This document shows, one piece after another, positions 15,425 through 26,091 of a stretch of DNA of 42,889 nucleotides. The notes beneath the pieces are model-generated. The model saw only the letters and a program-made list of their open reading frames with translations, was not told where the DNA came from and ran no database searches. Location of the stretch: contig DHIW01000095.1 of NCBI GenBank assembly GCA_002404015.1, forward strand, positions 1 through 42,889, given 5' to 3'. A program made the position numbers and the translations under genes. Each line of letters starts with the position of its first letter. The first letter of the stretch is position 1. This DNA comes from Chloroflexi bacterium UBA4736 (GTDB lineage Bacteria; Chloroflexota; Dormibacteria; Dormibacterales; Dormibacteraceae).

Positions 15425-16785
15425 TCGAACCCCGCCGGCCTCCGATCGCGCCAGGGCATCGCATCCTGGAGCTGGGCGGCCAGGGCCAGGATCAGGCGCT
15501 CGCCCCGCGGCGGCCCCACCAGCTGCACACCGATGGGCAGGCCGGCCTGGCTCATTCCCAGCGGCAGGCTGAGTGCGGGCTGCCCGGTGCAGTTGTAGGG
15601 GTACGTGAAGGCCAGCCAGTCGAACGCCTCCTCATGGGCGGTGCTGGTGTTCGCGAAAGCGCCCAGGCGAGGCGCCGGGCTGGTCAGGGTCGGGGTCACC
15701 AGCACGTCGTGGTCGTCCCAGAACTCGACCACATTGCGGCTGTGGGCGCGGACCAGGTTCACGGCCTTCACATAGTCGGCGCCCGTGATCGCCTTGGCGC
15801 GCTCGAAGGCGTCGGCGTTGATGGGGTCGAGCAGACCCAGGTCGGTCACCGCGTAAGTGGCCGTGCCGCAGATGACGATCGTCATCTGGGGCTCCTTGAA
15901 GGCCGCCGTGTCCGGCCCGCCCTCCTCCACCTGGTGGCCGAGGCCCGCGATCGCCCTGGCGGCCTGCTGCACACAGGCCGCCACCTCGGGATCGACCGGC
16001 GAAGCGGCCGCGGTGGTGAATCCGACTCTCAGCGTGCCCGGGTGGCCGAAGTCCAGGTAACCGCCCTCCTCGTCCGCCCAGTAGGGGTCGCCGGGCAGGT
16101 GGCCGGCCAGCACGTCCAGCCCGGCCGCAGCGTCCTCGACCGTCCTGGCCATCACGGCCTGCGTGGAGAGGCCGGCCCAACCCTCGCCCAGCAGCGGGCC
16201 GAGGGAGATCCGGCCGCGAGACGGCTTGAGGCCGACCAGCCCGCAGCAGGAGGCCGGGATGCGGATGGAGCCGCCGCCGTCGGTCCCGTGGCTCCAGGCG
16301 CAGAGGCCGGCGGCCAGGGCACCCGCCGCTCCGCCGCTGGAACCGCCGGCGTTGTGCGCGAGGTCCCAGGGGTTGAGCGCGGCGCCGTGGAGGCCGTGCT
16401 CGGTGACGGGGCGGGAACCGAACTCCGGAGTTGTGGTCTTGCCAAGGATCGGGCAGGACTCCGCCTTGAGCCGCGAGACGACGAAGTAGTCCAGGTCCGG
16501 CACGTTGTGCTCGAAGGCGCGCGAGCCGTACGTCAGGGGGTAGCCGGCGATCGCGGTCAGGTCCTTGACGGAGACCGGGACACCGTGGAGCGGTCCGTCC
16601 GCGGGCTCTCGCTCAGCCGAATCGGCCTGCGAAAGCGCCAGCTCGGCGGTCGTCAGCCAGTAGGCGTTGAGGCGCGGGTTGAGGCGCTCGATGCGCTCCA
16701 GGTACATCTCGACCAGCTCGCGCGGCCGCACCTCGCGGCGGCGCACGGCCGCTCCCTGCTCAAGCGCTGACGCGAAGGGATCCAT
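15421..16785 (-). CDS. Amidase signature family amidohydrolase
   Basis: 454 aa. The full Ser-cisSer-Lys triad is present: K74 (VSVKDL), S149 (AGGSSGGAAG) and S173 (DGGGSIRIPAS). The spacing of 75 and 24 residues equals that in GatA and other family members. It hydrolyses an amide bond; the substrate is unknown. It is probably not GatA: the C-terminal part is short, there is no gatB/gatC, and it lies between selD and a DUF695 protein. A near-perfect ribosome binding site (GGAGGTGA) precedes ATG 16785, inside the last 26 nt of selD. Confidence 0.92.
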   Translation of the reverse strand: MDPFASALEQGAAVRRREVRPRELVEMYLERIERLNPRLNAYWLTTAELALSQADSAEREPADGPLHGVPVSVKDLTAIAGYPLTYGSRAFEHNVPDLDYFVVSRLKAESCPILGKTTTPEFGSRPVTEHGLHGAALNPWDLAHNAGGSSGGAAGALAAGLCAWSHGTDGGGSIRIPASCCGLVGLKPSRGRISLGPLLGEGWAGLSTQAVMARTVEDAAAGLDVLAGHLPGDPYWADEEGGYLDFGHPGTLRVGFTTAAASPVDPEVAACVQQAARAIAGLGHQVEEGGPDTAAFKEPQMTIVICGTATYAVTDLGLLDPINADAFERAKAITGADYVKAVNLVRAHSRNVVEFWDDHDVLVTPTLTSPAPRLGAFANTSTAHEEAFDWLAFTYPYNCTGQPALSLPLGMSQAGLPIGVQLVGPPRGERLILALAAQLQDAMPWRDRRPAGFE

Positions 16786-17785
16786 CGCTCACCTCCCCGA
16801 TGCGCACAGCCGGATAGGGCGCGCCCGCGAACGCGACCTCGAAAGCCCCTGCCCGATCGGGCGGCAATGCGACGAGCAAGCCGCCGCTGGTCTGCGCATC
16901 GCAGAGCAGGAGCCGGTCCGTCTCGCCAACGCCGCCCCAGTCCACCTTGCCCTCGAGTGACTCGCGGTTGCGCCGGCTCCCGCTCGGAAAGAGATCCAGG
17001 TCCGCCAGCTCGCGGACACCTGCCAGGAAGGGCACCCGGCCCAGCTCGACCACAGCGCCGACCCCGAAGTTGGCGAGGTGGCCGAGCAGCCCGTACCCCG
17101 TCACGTCGGTGCAGGCGGAGGCTCCGGCAGCGAGCATGGCGGCGGAGGCTTCCCGGTTCAGATGCGTCATCACGGCGATCGCGGCCGCCTCCAGGTCGGG
17201 AGGGCAGAGCCCGCGCTTGATGGCGGTCGCGACGAGGCCGCTGCCCAGCGGCTTGGTCAGGTACAGGAGGTGACCGGGTCGGGCTCCCCGATGCCCGACG
17301 ATGCGGTCGGGGTGGACCTCACCGGTCACCGCGTAGCCGAACTTCGGCTCGGGGTCGTCGACGCTGTGGCCGCCCACCACCGGCACCCCAGCCTCGGCGA
17401 GCTTGGCGGCTCCCCCCGCGACGATCTTCTCCAGCAGACCGGTGGCCAGCTTTTCCCGCGGGAAAGAGACCAGGCTCAGGGCATAGAGGGGCCGGCCCCC
17501 CATGGCGTAGACGTCGCTCAGGCTGTTGGCGGCCACGATCGCCCCGAAGGCCTCGGGGTCGTCCACGATGGGCGTGAAAAAGTCGACCGTAGCCACCAGC
17601 GCCCGCTCCGCGTCGAGCCGGTAGACGGCCGCGTCGTCGCCGCTGGTCGCCCCGATCAGGACCCTAGGGTCGCTCAGGGCGGGCAGCGCACCCAGGACCT
17701 GCCCAAGCTCCGCCGGGCTGAGCTTGCAGGCTCAACCGGCCCCGTGGCTGTACTCGGTCAGGCGAAGCTGCGAAGGCTGCTCCAT
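16760..17785 (-). CDS. selD: Selenophosphate synthase, selenocysteine-containing
   Basis: 341 aa when TGA 17732-17734 is read as selenocysteine. The N-terminus MEQPSQLRLTEYSHGAG is followed by in-frame TGA, then ACKLSPAELG, so Sec18 replaces the catalytic Cys of the HGAGC.CK motif (Cys17 in E. coli); the essential Lys is K21. Downstream come GDDAAVYRLD (ATP/Mg binding), VDFFTPIVDDP, NSLSDVYAMGG, VVGGHSVDD and ITGYGLLGHL-like motifs (here DVTGYGLLGHLANFG). The enzyme makes selenophosphate from selenide and ATP. It implies selA/selB/selC elsewhere in the genome. A plain ORF call would begin at GTG 17596 and lose the active site. ATG 17785 lies 7 nt after TACCAT (leaderless). Confidence 0.93.
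17698..17734 (-). promoter_or_regulatory. Sec codon UGA and SECIS-like hairpin in selD
   Basis: Directly after UGA, CCTGC-AAGCTC pairs with GAGCTT-(GG)-GCAGG around a 9-nt loop AGCCCGGCG. That is an 11-bp stem with a 2-nt bulge, loop starting 12 nt past UGA and with G at loop position 2. Bacterial SECIS elements have this position and form and bind SelB. Confidence 0.75.
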
Positions 17786-17792
17786 GGCTCGG

Positions 17793-17798
17793 ATGGTA
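17793..17798 (-). promoter_or_regulatory. TANNNT -10 box (TACCAT) before selD
   Basis: TACCAT, preceded by TG, ends 7 nt before the selD ATG. Leaderless start likely; it would drive selD, the amidase, the DUF695-like gene, rsmD and coaD. Confidence 0.5.
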
Positions 17799-17878
17799 CA
17801 GGTGAGCCGGATCTGATCCCGCCTCGACGTCAGGCTGACCTTCCTTTGACTGCAGGCCCGGCTTGAATTGGTACCGGT

Positions 17879-19342
17879 ATGGAGATCCTGACCCGGCCCC
17901 GCGGCTCGGACGAGCTGGCGCGCCTGCTTGTCGACCGGATCGAGAACCTCATCGTCGTGCTCGACGCCGAGGGTCGGGTGGTTCGGTTCAACCGCCACTC
18001 CGAGAAGGTGACCGGCTACACGGAGGCCCAGCTCCTGGGGACGCTCTGGTGGGAGAAGCTAGAGCTCCCGGCCGAACGCGAGCGGCTTGCGGCGACCTAT
18101 CCGCGCACCAACTCAGACGGCATCCCGAGCAGCCACCACCGAGCCTGGCTCACGGCGGACGGCCGGGGGCGGCTGATCTCCTGGACCACGGTCTGCCTGG
18201 TCGACGCCGAGGGACGCCTCGATTACCTGATCGGGACGGGCATCGACATCTCGGAGCAGGCCCAGGCCGAGCGCCTGAACGCGGCCATCGTCCAGGCCTC
18301 GCTCGACTGCCTGATCGTGATCGATTTCGAGGGCCGGATCGCGGAATGGAACCCGGCCGCCGAGCGGACCTTCGGCTATGAACGCCGGGAGGCGCTGGGC
18401 CGGCCGGTCCACGAGCTCGTCATCCCCGAGCGCATGCGCGAGACGTATCGGATCGGGGTCCAGGCACTTCTCGAGGGTGGCAGCGACCTGCCCCTGATGG
18501 GCAGCCGGACCGAGACGCTCGGCATCCGCAGGTCGGGCGAGGAGTTCCCGCTCGAGCTCGCGACCACGGTCTGGGGCTCGGGCCCGGAGACGGTGCTCAT
18601 CGCCTCTGTGCGCGACCTCTCCGATCGCGAGGAGGCGGCTGTGGCGCGGCAGGCCAGCGAGGCCCAGTCCCGATTCCTCGCCACGATGAGCCACGAGCTG
18701 CGAGCACCCCTGAACTCGATCCTCGGCTTCTCCCAGCTGCTCGACGGGGGCCGGGCCAAGCTGGACGAAAAGCAGCGCCGGTACGTCGCCAACATCTCGG
18801 CCAGCGGCCATCACCTGCTGGACCTGATCAACGACGTCCTGGACCTGGCCAAGGTCAGGGCCGGTCACGTTGACCTCAACTGCTCCCTTTTCGAGGTCAG
18901 CGAGGTGATGGAGGCGTCGGCGGCCAAGTTGAACCCGCTGGCGGCCGCAGCCGGGCTCACGCTCACCTTCAAGACCAGCCGGCTCCGGACGCACAGCGAC
19001 CGCCGGCGCATGGAGCAGATCGTCCTCAACCTGCTCTCCAACGCGATCAAGTTCACCCCCTCGGGCGGGACCGTGAAAGTGACCGCCCGCGCCGCCGCCA
19101 ATGATCGCCTCGAGATCGCCGTGGCCGACAGCGGGATCGGGATCCCGCTGGAGGACCAGGAGCGCATCTTCGACGAGTTCGCACAGGTGGACTCCAGCAT
19201 GTCCCGGGCGGAGGCGGGTACCGGCCTCGGCCTGGCCCTCTGCCGGCAGCTCGCCCACGTGATGGGCGGCGAGGTCAGGGTGGCCAGCCTAGTCGGGAGG
19301 GGAAGCACATTCACCCTGAACCTGCCGGTCGGTACCTCCTGA
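17879..19342 (+). CDS. PAS-domain sensor histidine kinase
   Basis: 487 aa, no membrane helix, so cytosolic. Two PAS domains (about 14-125 and 133-250; the second has NPAAERTFGYERREALGR) are followed by a HisKA domain with phospho-acceptor H272 in MSHELRAPLNSILGFSQLL. A HATPase domain follows: N box NLLSNAIKFTPSGG, G1 DSGIGIP, G2 GTGLGLAL. No receiver domain and no response regulator gene adjoins it, so it is an orphan kinase. A TTGACT box lies about 28 nt upstream, but no clear -10. The 3' end overlaps the convergent M20 gene by 32 nt. Confidence 0.94.
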   Translation: MEILTRPRGSDELARLLVDRIENLIVVLDAEGRVVRFNRHSEKVTGYTEAQLLGTLWWEKLELPAERERLAATYPRTNSDGIPSSHHRAWLTADGRGRLISWTTVCLVDAEGRLDYLIGTGIDISEQAQAERLNAAIVQASLDCLIVIDFEGRIAEWNPAAERTFGYERREALGRPVHELVIPERMRETYRIGVQALLEGGSDLPLMGSRTETLGIRRSGEEFPLELATTVWGSGPETVLIASVRDLSDREEAAVARQASEAQSRFLATMSHELRAPLNSILGFSQLLDGGRAKLDEKQRRYVANISASGHHLLDLINDVLDLAKVRAGHVDLNCSLFEVSEVMEASAAKLNPLAAAAGLTLTFKTSRLRTHSDRRRMEQIVLNLLSNAIKFTPSGGTVKVTARAAANDRLEIAVADSGIGIPLEDQERIFDEFAQVDSSMSRAEAGTGLGLALCRQLAHVMGGEVRVASLVGRGSTFTLNLPVGTS

Positions 19343-20615
19343 CCGCTTCCCGGACAGCGCGGGCGCCGAACTCCACAGCCTCTGCCGGGACGCGCTCGTC
19401 CGCGGCGTGCACCGTGTAGGCGAAGTCGAAACCGGGCGGCAGCCGCAGCGGCGTGAAGCCGTAGGTCTGGATATTGAGCCGCGACAGGTGGCGACCGTCG
19501 GTCACAGCCGGGAAGAGGTGCGGAAAGGGGTGGCAACCGGGATCGGCGTCCCGCAGGACGCCGGCCAGCATCTCGAACTGCGAGGTGTCGAGATGGTCGC
19601 CACCCGGATCCCAGCGGTCCACGCGGAACTCGACGTCTGGGCCCAGGACGTCGTGCAGCTCGGCGATGACCTGCTCGGGCGACCAGCCGGGCAGCAGCCG
19701 GCAGTCCAGGACGACCGAGACCTCGCTGGGGATCACGTTGTCGCGGTCGCCGCCCCGCACGATCGTGGCGTTGACGGTGTTGTGCAGCGAGCTGTCGAGC
19801 GCCCTGACCTGAGGTCCCAGACGGTCCAGGATGCGGTCCGTCAGCGCCGGGCGGAGCACCTGCCGGAGGGCCGCGCCGCGGACGCCGCCCAGCGCGTCCG
19901 CGATGGCTCCGACCATGAGCCGGGCGGCCGGAGTGACATGGACCGGCAACCGCCGGCGGTCGAGCCGGTCCAGCATCCGGGCGAGCTTGGCCGTCGCGCC
20001 CCCCGTGTGGCGCAGGGAACCGTGGCCACCGGCTCCGCGCAGCTTCGCCGTCAGGATGCAGGAGAGCTTCTCCGCCACCATCACCGGGTAGAGACGCCGG
20101 CCACCGAGGTGGACGGTGGTCCCCCCGAACTCGCCGAGAGCGTGCCGCACGCCGGCAAAGATCTCGCGGTGATTCTCGACCAGGAAGGCGGCCCCGTCGA
20201 TCCCGCCCGCCTCCTCGTCGGCCAGGACCAGCAGCAGGAGGTCGCCGGCCGGTGGCTCTTGGGCGGCCGCCAGGGTGGCGTCCACATACATGGCGATCGC
20301 GCTTTTCATGTCGAGGGCGCCCCTCCCCCACACCCAGCCGTCGACCAGCTCGCCGGCGAAGGGAGGCTGGGCCCAGCGCTGGCCACTGACGGGCACCACG
20401 TCGACATGGCCGTAGAGCAGCAGCGGCGGTGCCTCGCCGCGACCCTTGACGCGCGCCAGCAGGTTGGGGCGGGCCAGGTCGCGGGCGAAGAGCGCCGTCT
20501 GGACGCCGGCCTCGTCCAGCCGTTCCTTCACGAACATGACGCAGTCGCGCTCGGCGCCCGGCGGGTTGCTGGTGTCGAAGCGGAGCAGCTGCCGGAGCAG
20601 CTCGACGACCGTCAG
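19311..20615 (-). CDS. M20 family metallopeptidase (second of tandem pair)
   Basis: 434 aa from CTG 20615, identical in length to its upstream paralogue. Family motifs: LLLYGHVDVVP (metal His/Asp), GRGALDMKSA (metal Asp), LADEEAGG (catalytic and metal Glu), and a C-terminal HAADERVP with the last metal His. Members (ArgE/DapE/ACY1/CPG2) hydrolyse acyl-amino acids or dipeptides; the substrate is unknown. The first ATG (20537) would delete the 26 residues ELLRQLLRFDTSNPPGAERD... that match the paralogue. CTG overlaps the previous stop (CTGA) with AAAGG 8 nt upstream, so a CUG start is proposed. Confidence 0.93.
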   Translation of the reverse strand: MTVVELLRQLLRFDTSNPPGAERDCVMFVKERLDEAGVQTALFARDLARPNLLARVKGRGEAPPLLLYGHVDVVPVSGQRWAQPPFAGELVDGWVWGRGALDMKSAIAMYVDATLAAAQEPPAGDLLLLVLADEEAGGIDGAAFLVENHREIFAGVRHALGEFGGTTVHLGGRRLYPVMVAEKLSCILTAKLRGAGGHGSLRHTGGATAKLARMLDRLDRRRLPVHVTPAARLMVGAIADALGGVRGAALRQVLRPALTDRILDRLGPQVRALDSSLHNTVNATIVRGGDRDNVIPSEVSVVLDCRLLPGWSPEQVIAELHDVLGPDVEFRVDRWDPGGDHLDTSQFEMLAGVLRDADPGCHPFPHLFPAVTDGRHLSRLNIQTYGFTPLRLPPGFDFAYTVHAADERVPAEAVEFGARAVREAVRRYRPAGSG

Positions 20616-21916
20616 CCCCGATACCTTTGCGCGGCCTGGAAGAGCGCCTCCGTCCCAAAGTCGAGCGCTGCCACCGGGACCCTTTCGTCGGCGGCGTGCA
20701 CGGTCTCCTGACCGAAGCCGAAGGGCAGCCTCAGCGGGAGGTAGCCGTAGCCCTGAATGCCCAGTCGGCAGAAGTGCCGCTGGTCCGTGGCGCCGGTCAT
20801 CATGAACGGAACCGGGACGGCGTCGGGTTCGAGCTCGACCAGGATCCCGGCCAGCAGCCGGTAGGTCTCGCCCAGCTCGGGCTCCGGCATGCGCGGGCCC
20901 TGGTTCAGGATCTCCAGCTCGACCTCCGCGCCGATCACCCCCCGCACCTCGGCGATGAACTCTTCGGGCTCGAACCCAGGCAGCATGCGGCCGTCCAGGT
21001 CGACGGTCACCTCGCTCGGGATCACGTTGATCTTGGAGCCGCCCTGCACGATGGTGGCGTTCACCGTGTGGTGAAGGATGGAGTCGAAACGGCTGGCGTC
21101 GGTGTCGAGCTCATCGAGCACTCGGTCGGTCTGAGCGGGGTCGGCCAGCCGGCGCAGCCGGCCTCGCATCGGCTCGCCGAGGGCCGTGCCCATCTCCTCA
21201 AGGTAGCTCTGGACGACCGGGGTCACGTGGACCGGCAGCCGGTTCGCATCGAGCGCCGTCAGCATCGCCGCCAGCCTGGCCATGGTGCCCCCGCGATGGC
21301 TCCGCGAGGCGTGGCCGCCGGGCCCCCGCAGGGTTGCCCGCAGCCGGCAGGCTCGCTTCTCGGCGACCATGATCGGGTAGAAGGGGCGGCCCCCGACGTG
21401 CTGGGTCGCGCCGCCGCCCTCGCCGAGCCCATGGCGGATGCCTTCGAACAGCTCGGGATGGCGGTCGACCAGGTACTTGGCGCCAAGGGCGCCGCCCGCC
21501 TCCTCGTCGGCCAGACAGGCCAGGACCAGGTTGCCGGCGGGCGGGCTGTCCTCGGTGACGCAGCGCAGGAGCGTGGAGACCATCATCGCCACGCCGCCCT
21601 TCATGTCGAGGGCGCCCCGGCCCCACACGAAGCCGTCGACTAGCTCGCCCGAGAAAGGCGGGTGGGTCCAGGCCTGCTTGGCCGTGGTGACGACGTCGAC
21701 GTGGCCCTGGAGCAGCAGCGGGGGCGCCTCGCCGCGGCCGCCCAGGCGGGCCACCAGGTTGGGGCGCGCGGGATCGTCACCGAGCACCTGGCAGGACACC
21801 CCCGCCGCCTCCAGCAGCCCGCGCAGGTGCTCGATGCAGGCCCGCTCGTCGCCGGGCGGGTTGGTGGTGTCGAAGCGGATCAGCTCCTGTAGTAGCTGCG
21901 CCGGTTTTACACCCAC
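20612..21916 (-). CDS. M20 family metallopeptidase (first of tandem pair)
   Basis: 434 aa from GTG 21916. LLLQGHVDVV, GRGALDMKGG, LADEEAGG and HAADERVP supply the two-zinc site and catalytic Glu. Clearly a paralogue of the next gene (tandem duplication), with which it overlaps by 4 nt. Starts 6 nt after the recG stop, so it is read from the recG transcript. Likely an acylase, deacetylase or dipeptidase of ArgE/DapE type; specificity not predictable. Confidence 0.94.
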   Translation of the reverse strand: MGVKPAQLLQELIRFDTTNPPGDERACIEHLRGLLEAAGVSCQVLGDDPARPNLVARLGGRGEAPPLLLQGHVDVVTTAKQAWTHPPFSGELVDGFVWGRGALDMKGGVAMMVSTLLRCVTEDSPPAGNLVLACLADEEAGGALGAKYLVDRHPELFEGIRHGLGEGGGATQHVGGRPFYPIMVAEKRACRLRATLRGPGGHASRSHRGGTMARLAAMLTALDANRLPVHVTPVVQSYLEEMGTALGEPMRGRLRRLADPAQTDRVLDELDTDASRFDSILHHTVNATIVQGGSKINVIPSEVTVDLDGRMLPGFEPEEFIAEVRGVIGAEVELEILNQGPRMPEPELGETYRLLAGILVELEPDAVPVPFMMTGATDQRHFCRLGIQGYGYLPLRLPFGFGQETVHAADERVPVAALDFGTEALFQAAQRYRG

Positions 21917-21922
21917 TGGCGA

Positions 21923-23986
21923 TCAGCTTATCGAGGTCTGCTCGAGCCTTCGCAGGGCAGCCTCGCGGAGGGCCGGGTTGGACGCCAGCTGGGGGTCGCG
22001 CTCGAGGATCCGCTCCGCCTCCTGGCGCACCTCCGAGAGCAGCTCAGGTTCCTCCAGGGCCTGCATGGCCAGGTCGGTCATGCCGTGCTGGCGGGCCCCC
22101 ATCATCTCGCCGGCGCCGCGCAGGCGCATGTCCTCGCGCGCCAACTGAAAGCCGTCATGGGTGGTCGTCAGCAGCTTCAGGCGCGCCAGGCTGGGGGGCG
22201 CCGGATCGTCGGCCAGCAGGAGGCAGTAGCTCGCCAGGGCACCCCGCCCGACCCGGCCCCGGAACTGGTGCAGCTGGGCCAGCCCGAAGCGTTCGGCGCC
22301 TTCGACCATCATCACTGTCGCGTTGGGGATGTCCACGCCGACCTCGATGACCGGAGTGGCCACGAGGATGTCGCTCTCGCCCTCCCGGAAGGCCCGCATG
22401 ACGGCGTCCTTGTCCTTCATCCGACCGTGGACCAGGGCCAGCCGGAGGTCCGGGAACACCTCCCTCTGGAGGCGCTCGAACTCGACGGTCGCGGCCTTGG
22501 CCACGAGCAGCTCCGACTCGTCGATCAGGGGGCAGATGACGAACGCCTGGCAGCCCGCGGCGACCTCCCGGCGCACGACCTCGTAGGCCTGGGCGCGCTG
22601 CTCCGGCTCAACGACCGCCGTCGCCACGGGCGTGCGTCCGGGCGGCATCTCGTCGATGGTGGAGAGCGCCATCTCGCCGTACAGGGCCAGGGCCAGGGAG
22701 CGCGGGATCGGCGTGGCCGTCATGGCCAGGAAGTGGGGCTTGGAGCGCTGCGACTTGGCGCGCAGCAGCTCCCGCTGCCGGGTCCCGAACCGGTGCTGCT
22801 CGTCCACGACCGCCAGTCCCAGGTCGGCCAGCTGGACCTCCTCCTCGATCAGGGCGTGCGTGCCCACCAGGAGCGCGCAGTGGGCGGACGCGGCGGCGGT
22901 CATGACGCGGCGCCGCTCGGCCGCGGGCAGGCCGCTGACCAGGAGCTCCACCTTCATGTCGGCGAAGCTGCCCTCAAGGTAGTCGCGAAACTTCTGCAGG
23001 TGCTGGCGGGCGAGGATCTCGGTGGGCGCCATGACGACCGACTGCAGCCCGGCCGAGTGAGCCATGGCGACCGCGGCCGCGGCCACTGCGGTCTTGCCGG
23101 AGCCGACGTCCCCATTGAGCAGGCGGTTCATGGGCACCTCGCGCTCCATGTCCTGGAAGGCCTCCCAGGCGGAGCGGCGCTGGGCCCGCGTCAACTCGAA
23201 GCCGAGGCCGGCCTTGAACCGCTCGATGACGTCCTGCCGGAAGGGCACCGGGGTCGCCGTCTCGGTCGCCTGCAGGCTGCGGGCCAGCAGGAAGGCGACT
23301 TGGAGCTCGAGCAGCTCAGCGAACGCCATCCGGCGCCGGGCCTCCCGCCACTCCGATTCGCTCTCCGGGCGGTGGCCCGCCCGCACGGCCTGCGCCACCG
23401 GCAGCAGGCGATGGCGCAGGCGCACGTCCTCGGGGATCAGCTCCTGGAGCCCGTCGGCCAGCGGCAGCGCCGCTTCCACCCAGCTCGCCATCCGCCGGCT
23501 CGTAAGGCCCTGGGTCAGGTGATACTTCGGCATCAGGCCGCCCACCTTCGTGGGCCCGTCCTCGTCTCCCAGGAGCTCGAGGTGAGGGCTCTGCATCTCC
23601 AGGCCGCGGCCGTACCGGGACTCCTTCAGGGTGCCGGCCAGGGCCACCCGGAGCCCAGGACGGAGCTGCCTCGCGATGTACGGCTGGTTGAACCAGACCG
23701 CTTTGAGCAGGCCGCCCGCGTCGTCCCGAACGGTTGCCTCCGTGAGCCTCATGTTCTTCCGGGGAGTCCGAATGGCCACCGAGCTGGCGACCGTGCCGAC
23801 CACCGTTGCCCGGGTCCCCGCCCGGGCCTGCCCGACCAGCGCGACGTCCTCGTACGACTCCCAATCGAAGGGGAGGTCGAGCAGGAGGTCCTGGACCGTC
23901 GCGATGCCGAGCCGCTCCAGCCGGCGGGCGTGGGTCGCCGACACGCCGGGCAGCTCAGAGACCGGGGAGGCGAGCGTCAGCGTCAC
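21923..23986 (-). CDS. recG: ATP-dependent DNA helicase RecG
   Basis: 687 aa, normal length. An N-terminal wedge/OB domain is followed by SF2 motor motifs: Walker A NGDVGSGKTAVA, motif Ia APTEILARQH, DEQH box (VVDEQHRFG), motif III TATPIPRSLAL, VVHGRMKDKD-like (LVHGRMKDKDAVM), motif V ATPVIEVGVDIPNAT and motif VI QFRGRVGRG. It remodels stalled replication forks and Holliday junctions. Start GTG 23986 (MTLTLASPVSELPGV) fits the family; the longer frame to 24022 runs into the divergent S9 gene. It heads an operon with the two M20 genes. Confidence 0.96.
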   Translation of the reverse strand: MTLTLASPVSELPGVSATHARRLERLGIATVQDLLLDLPFDWESYEDVALVGQARAGTRATVVGTVASSVAIRTPRKNMRLTEATVRDDAGGLLKAVWFNQPYIARQLRPGLRVALAGTLKESRYGRGLEMQSPHLELLGDEDGPTKVGGLMPKYHLTQGLTSRRMASWVEAALPLADGLQELIPEDVRLRHRLLPVAQAVRAGHRPESESEWREARRRMAFAELLELQVAFLLARSLQATETATPVPFRQDVIERFKAGLGFELTRAQRRSAWEAFQDMEREVPMNRLLNGDVGSGKTAVAAAAVAMAHSAGLQSVVMAPTEILARQHLQKFRDYLEGSFADMKVELLVSGLPAAERRRVMTAAASAHCALLVGTHALIEEEVQLADLGLAVVDEQHRFGTRQRELLRAKSQRSKPHFLAMTATPIPRSLALALYGEMALSTIDEMPPGRTPVATAVVEPEQRAQAYEVVRREVAAGCQAFVICPLIDESELLVAKAATVEFERLQREVFPDLRLALVHGRMKDKDAVMRAFREGESDILVATPVIEVGVDIPNATVMMVEGAERFGLAQLHQFRGRVGRGALASYCLLLADDPAPPSLARLKLLTTTHDGFQLAREDMRLRGAGEMMGARQHGMTDLAMQALEEPELLSEVRQEAERILERDPQLASNPALREAALRRLEQTSIS

Positions 23987-23992
23987 GCCGTA

Positions 23993-23998
23993 TAGGAT
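23993..23998 (+). promoter_or_regulatory. TANNNT -10 box (TAGGAT) before S9 peptidase
   Basis: TAGGAT, within TATAGGAT, ends 8 nt before GTG 24007 in the 20-nt gap between the divergent recG and S9 starts. Leaderless spacing. Confidence 0.45.
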
Positions 23999-24006
23999 CG
24001 AGCATC

Positions 24007-25998
<1,992 letters not shown>

Positions 25999-26028
25999 GG
26001 CCCCGCGTCGATATCGCTCTGGGCGGAT

Positions 26029-26056
26029 TTGCCATATTGACGCTATCATTTAAAGT
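26029..26056 (+). promoter_or_regulatory. Possible sigma-70 promoter before M23 gene
   Basis: TTGCCA (26029-26034), a 16-nt spacer and TAAAGT (26051-26056). An overlapping TATCAT at 26044 could serve a leaderless GTG at 26059. The stretch is locally AT-rich. Confidence 0.4.
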
Positions 26057-26091
26057 GGGTGTGCGACGCCTGGCGTCGCTGCCGGCCTCCG

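Noticed and set aside
23806..24006. N-terminal extension of the S9 peptidase
   Set aside because: Runs through the 5' part of recG and is Pro/Arg-rich; homology begins at GTG 24007.
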